A DNA stretch of 36,429 nucleotides, taken from Caldilineaceae bacterium SB0661_bin_32 (GTDB lineage Bacteria > Chloroflexota > Anaerolineae > Caldilineales > Caldilineaceae). Under the pieces are notes generated by a model. That model did not search any database, was not told the DNA's origin, and saw nothing but the letters and a program-made list of their open reading frames with translations. A program made the translations under genes and the position numbers. Of the stretch, positions 34,290 through 36,429 are shown piece after piece. Within the stretch, counting starts at the first letter, position 1. Each line of letters begins with the position of its first letter. The stretch is taken from NCBI GenBank assembly GCA_009841235.1, contig VXMH01000001.1, positions 1 to 36,429 on the forward strand, read 5' to 3'.

Positions 34290-34670
34290 TCAGGCGGCTG
34301 GAGGCGGAGAGTCCGCCGCCTCTTGCGGCGAGTCGGTGTCAGCGGCCCGGGACCGGCGTCGCGCCGGTGTCATCTCACCCATCGAACTCTTCAGTTCCGA
34401 CCTGATCACCTGTATGGACCGCACGATCCCAGCCAGTCTGCCGCTCGCGGAGATGAGAGGAGAAATGAAACTCGTGCTCACAAACTCTGCTGAACCTTTG
34501 ACCGTGCCGACCGTCTCCTGGCTGTCTCTGATCACCGGTCTCATTTCGGCCCTGATCATTTTGACCAGACGCCAGACCTGCCAGATCAGGACCACCAGCA
34601 GGCCGTTCATAATGAGAATCTCCAGCGCAACCAGAATGATGGCGATATCCCGAACTGTGGCGCTGACCAC
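34290..34670 (-). CDS. Single-pass membrane protein of unknown function
   Basis: This is a 126-residue protein. One N-terminal helix (about 8-35, IAIILVALEILIMNGLLVVL) is followed by an amphipathic, DUF948-like stretch (QVWRLVKMIRAEMRPVIRDSQETVGTVKGSAEF) that could form a coiled coil. The tail is polar and Arg/Pro/Ser-rich. The frame is open to a TTG at 34688, but AAGGAG (34682-34677) is then inside the gene. The GTG at 34670 lies 6 nt after it and is the better start. It follows the next small membrane gene and mnmA on the same strand, 86 bp further on, so the three may share a transcript. No function can be assigned. Confidence 0.6.
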   Translation of the reverse strand: MVSATVRDIAIILVALEILIMNGLLVVLIWQVWRLVKMIRAEMRPVIRDSQETVGTVKGSAEFVSTSFISPLISASGRLAGIVRSIQVIRSELKSSMGEMTPARRRSRAADTDSPQEAADSPPPAA

Positions 34671-34756
34671 GACGCTCTCCTTTTGCAATCGGTCGAGTTA
34701 ACAAAGTCCGGGCCAGCCGGCGGATGATCGGGCCGCGCTGTGCGCTTGGCTCGCGC

Positions 34757-35038
34757 CTAGTGGATGACGACCCTGGCGAGAAACAGGGCGATCACAGAGG
34801 CCAGTGTCGCCTCCAGCAGGCTGAGCTGTCCAACTTGCCATGTTTCCCACTGCAGTGTCTGGCTAACCCAATGCCCCAGAACAAATCCCACGCCAGCCGC
34901 AATCAGGTACTGCGGCAGCTCCCGCAGCGAACGGCCCGTCCACAGGTGAAAGATGCTGGCGTAACCGGTGACGAGCAAGGTGGCCAGCAGAACTGACGGA
35001 CTGAGAATCAGCGACGCGAACGGCGATCCGGGAACCAG
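34757..35038 (-). CDS. Small three-helix membrane protein with an apparent CTG start
   Basis: This is a 93-residue membrane protein with three hydrophobic segments: about 8-30, 44-62 and 73-92. Between the first two is HLWTGRSLREL, a basic cytoplasmic loop. Conventional start codons allow only a TTG at 34978, which would cut the first helix in half and has no ribosome-binding site. The frame is open back to the mnmA stop. AGGAGG at 35051-35046 lies 7 nt before an in-frame CTG at 35038, which restores the whole helix. I recall similar short proteins in Chloroflexota beginning near SPSLLLA, which supports the longer form. The function is unknown. It sits 18 bp after mnmA, so it is co-transcribed with it. 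Confidence 0.6.
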   Translation of the reverse strand: MVPGSPFASLILSPSVLLATLLVTGYASIFHLWTGRSLRELPQYLIAAGVGFVLGHWVSQTLQWETWQVGQLSLLEATLASVIALFLARVVIH

Positions 35039-35045
35039 TCGTGCA

Positions 35046-35051
35046 CCTCCT
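35046..35051 (-). promoter_or_regulatory. Strong Shine-Dalgarno sequence before a CTG codon
   Basis: AGGAGG (35051-35046) is the best ribosome-binding match in this cluster. At 7 nt spacing the only in-frame candidate is CTG at 35038. A GTG at 35046-35044 overlaps the element and its frame closes after 12 codons. Confidence 0.55.
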
Positions 35052-35056
35052 CGGCC

Positions 35057-36247
35057 TCAAATGAGGGAGACACGACCGGCCGGCGCGTTTTCAGATACCG
35101 CCGAAACTCCGCCGGGGTCCATTTTGTCGATCAGCCCTCCGCCCAGACAGTGGGGACCGTCGTAGAAGACTGCCGCCTGGCCCGGACTGATGCCGCGAGC
35201 CGGTTCTGTGAAAGCGACCCTCACACTGCCGTCCCGCTGCGGATAGACTGTACAGTCCAGCGGCTGTCCTGAATAGCGAATCTGGCACTGGACCCGGCTG
35301 CCCGCGGAAACCGGCCGGCCCATCGTCCAGCTCACGCCTGTGGCCAGCAGTTCAGATCTGCCGAGCGCCTCGGCCGGTCCTACGATTAACTGGTTGCTGT
35401 CCGGCTCCAACGCAACCACGTACATAGGGGCGGTTGCGCCGCTCAGGCCCAATCCCCGTCGCTGCCCAACGGTATAGTTCGGCAGCCCGCTGTGCCGGCC
35501 CAGCACATTGCCTTCGACGTCCACGATTTCGCCTGCGGTCATCGCATCTGCAGCCCAATCGGTCAGAAAGCGCCGGTAATCGTCATCAACCACGAAGCAG
35601 AGGTCCATCGAATCATGCTTGCTGTGGATGGGCAGCCCGCGCGCAGCCGCCATCCGCCGCACCTCTTCCTTGGCGAAGTCTCCGACGGGGAAGAGCAGGT
35701 CGCGCAACTCGGCCTGACCGAGCATACTCAGCACGTAGGACTGGTCCTTATGTATGTCAACGCCGCGCAACAGATGCACGTTTCCGTCCGCCTGCCGCCG
35801 CAAACGTGCATAGTGGCCTGTCGCCAGGTAACCGGCGCCCAGTCGCCGGGCATAGTTGAGCAGGTAGTCGAAGCGGATGTGCCGGTTGCAGGCCAGGCAG
35901 GGGTTGGGTGTCAGCCCGTCGCTGTACCCTTCGATAAAGAGGTCAACCACCTTTTCTTTGAAGGGCCGCTCGACATTGATCAGATAGAAAGGCATATCCA
36001 ACTTGCCGGCGACGCGACGGGCGTCTTCCACGCTCTCCTCGTCGCAGCACTTGTTGCCTGATCCTTTGCCGCTCGCCACCTCCGCCCACAACCGCATCAT
36101 CACGCCGATGCACCGATAGCCCCGCTCGGTAAGCAAGGCTGCCGCGACCGAACTGTCGACGCCGCCGCTCATGGCGACAACGACGGTCGTCTCAGTGGGT
36201 GGGATGTCGTGCATGCGCCTGCCGGTCTCGGTCATCATGCTGCGCAT
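35057..36247 (-). CDS. mnmA: tRNA-specific 2-thiouridylase
   Basis: MnmA uses ATP and sulfur passed from a cysteine desulfurase relay to convert U34 of tRNA-Lys, -Glu and -Gln to 2-thiouridine. The 396-residue length is slightly above normal. It has the PP-loop SGGVDSS at 27-33, the nucleophile Cys117 in PNPCLACN, and the second catalytic Cys217 in [14 protein letters not shown] and HKDQSYVL are also family landmarks, and a beta-barrel C-terminal domain with YTVGQRRGL follows. The N-terminus may be overcalled: the ATG at 36247 has no ribosome-binding site, and the ATG at 36214 (Met12) with GGCAGG upstream is an alternative. It is followed by two small membrane-protein genes on the same strand. 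Unlike the usual Cys-x-x-Cys spacing variants, nothing essential is missing. Confidence 0.95.
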   Translation of the reverse strand: MRSMMTETGRRMHDIPPTETTVVVAMSGGVDSSVAAALLTERGYRCIGVMMRLWAEVASGKGSGNKCCDEESVEDARRVAGKLDMPFYLINVERPFKEKVVDLFIEGYSDGLTPNPCLACNRHIRFDYLLNYARRLGAGYLATGHYARLRRQADGNVHLLRGVDIHKDQSYVLSMLGQAELRDLLFPVGDFAKEEVRRMAAARGLPIHSKHDSMDLCFVVDDDYRRFLTDWAADAMTAGEIVDVEGNVLGRHSGLPNYTVGQRRGLGLSGATAPMYVVALEPDSNQLIVGPAEALGRSELLATGVSWTMGRPVSAGSRVQCQIRYSGQPLDCTVYPQRDGSVRVAFTEPARGISPGQAAVFYDGPHCLGGGLIDKMDPGGVSAVSENAPAGRVSLI

Positions 36248-36429
36248 TCTAACACAATCGCATACTTTCCGTCATGGCTGTAGCGGTGCGCGCGTGTCCG
36301 GCGGCTCTCCAACTCGACAACGATTCCGCTGCGCGCGGTCGAAACTGCAGTGGTTCGTTGTCAGTGACTGCGGCGATTGGTTGAGGTCAGGCGGGGAGGG
36401 GGGAACAGCTTTACGCCTTCTTTTTGATC
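36248..36429. other. Right-edge non-coding stretch
   Basis: This 182-bp region upstream of mnmA holds no gene that I can support. It presumably contains the mnmA promoter, but no clear -35/-10 pair was found. Confidence 0.4.

Noticed and set aside
1..36429. CRISPR array, insertion sequence, prophage or classic defence island
   Set aside because: I saw no regularly spaced repeats, transposase or integrase motifs, terminal inverted repeats, or restriction and Cas signatures on either strand.

Overview
The window is GC-rich DNA (about 60% by eye) with densely packed bacterial genes. The best guess is a member of the Chloroflexota (Anaerolineae/Caldilineae-like). The reasons are a DHH-CBS-tRNA nucleotidyltransferase fusion, a very long O-antigen-ligase/TPR protein, a family often labelled quinate 5-dehydrogenase, and small membrane proteins beside mnmA that resemble proteins I associate with that phylum. 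The assignment comes from gene content and recall, not from a search. No rRNA, tRNA, CRISPR array, phage or insertion sequence was seen.

Left part (1-17753, plus strand): a ThDP-dependent enzyme of the acetolactate synthase fold, an unrecognised 96-residue protein, a UvrD/PcrA-like helicase, a polytopic Wzy/WaaL-type protein with a C-terminal TPR array, a WecA/TagO-type sugar-1-phosphate transferase, a membrane-anchored cyclophilin, a VTT/DedA-like membrane protein, and a 2073-residue alpha-2-macroglobulin-like lipoprotein whose thioester cysteine is replaced by serine. Several of these act at the cell surface (glycan lipid carrier, glycan ligation or polymerisation, extracytoplasmic folding, protease trapping).

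Middle (17754-28766): a small accessory patch comes first. It holds a zinc-finger/pRiA4b-ORF3-like gene broken inside a (GA)6 repeat. Its stop codon interlocks, in a CTAG palindrome, with that of a convergent nucleotidyltransferase-fold gene. A minus-strand run of metabolic genes follows: coaBC, a DgoD-like enolase-superfamily dehydratase, the DHH-CBS-CCA fusion, an 8-oxoguanine deaminase-like amidohydrolase, a quinate-dehydrogenase-like protein, and a PLP alpha-oxoamine synthase.

Right part (28767-36429): an AT-richer divergent promoter region precedes a YheT-like hydrolase, whose ribosome-binding and start region consists of two consecutive tandem duplications. Next are an RmlD-like reductase and a GT2 glycosyltransferase in tandem (sugar-nucleotide and glycan assembly). 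Two overlapping GNAT genes follow on the minus strand. Last is an mnmA cluster with two small membrane proteins.

Several starts were moved on Shine-Dalgarno evidence. The clearest are 9869 (TTG), 34670 (GTG), 19360 (ATG) and 35038 (apparent CTG). I found no unmistakable new multi-gene system. The best leads are the GA-slippage gene with its convergent partner, the thioester-less macroglobulin with its low-complexity linker, the duplicated translation-initiation region, and the CTG-initiated membrane gene after mnmA.
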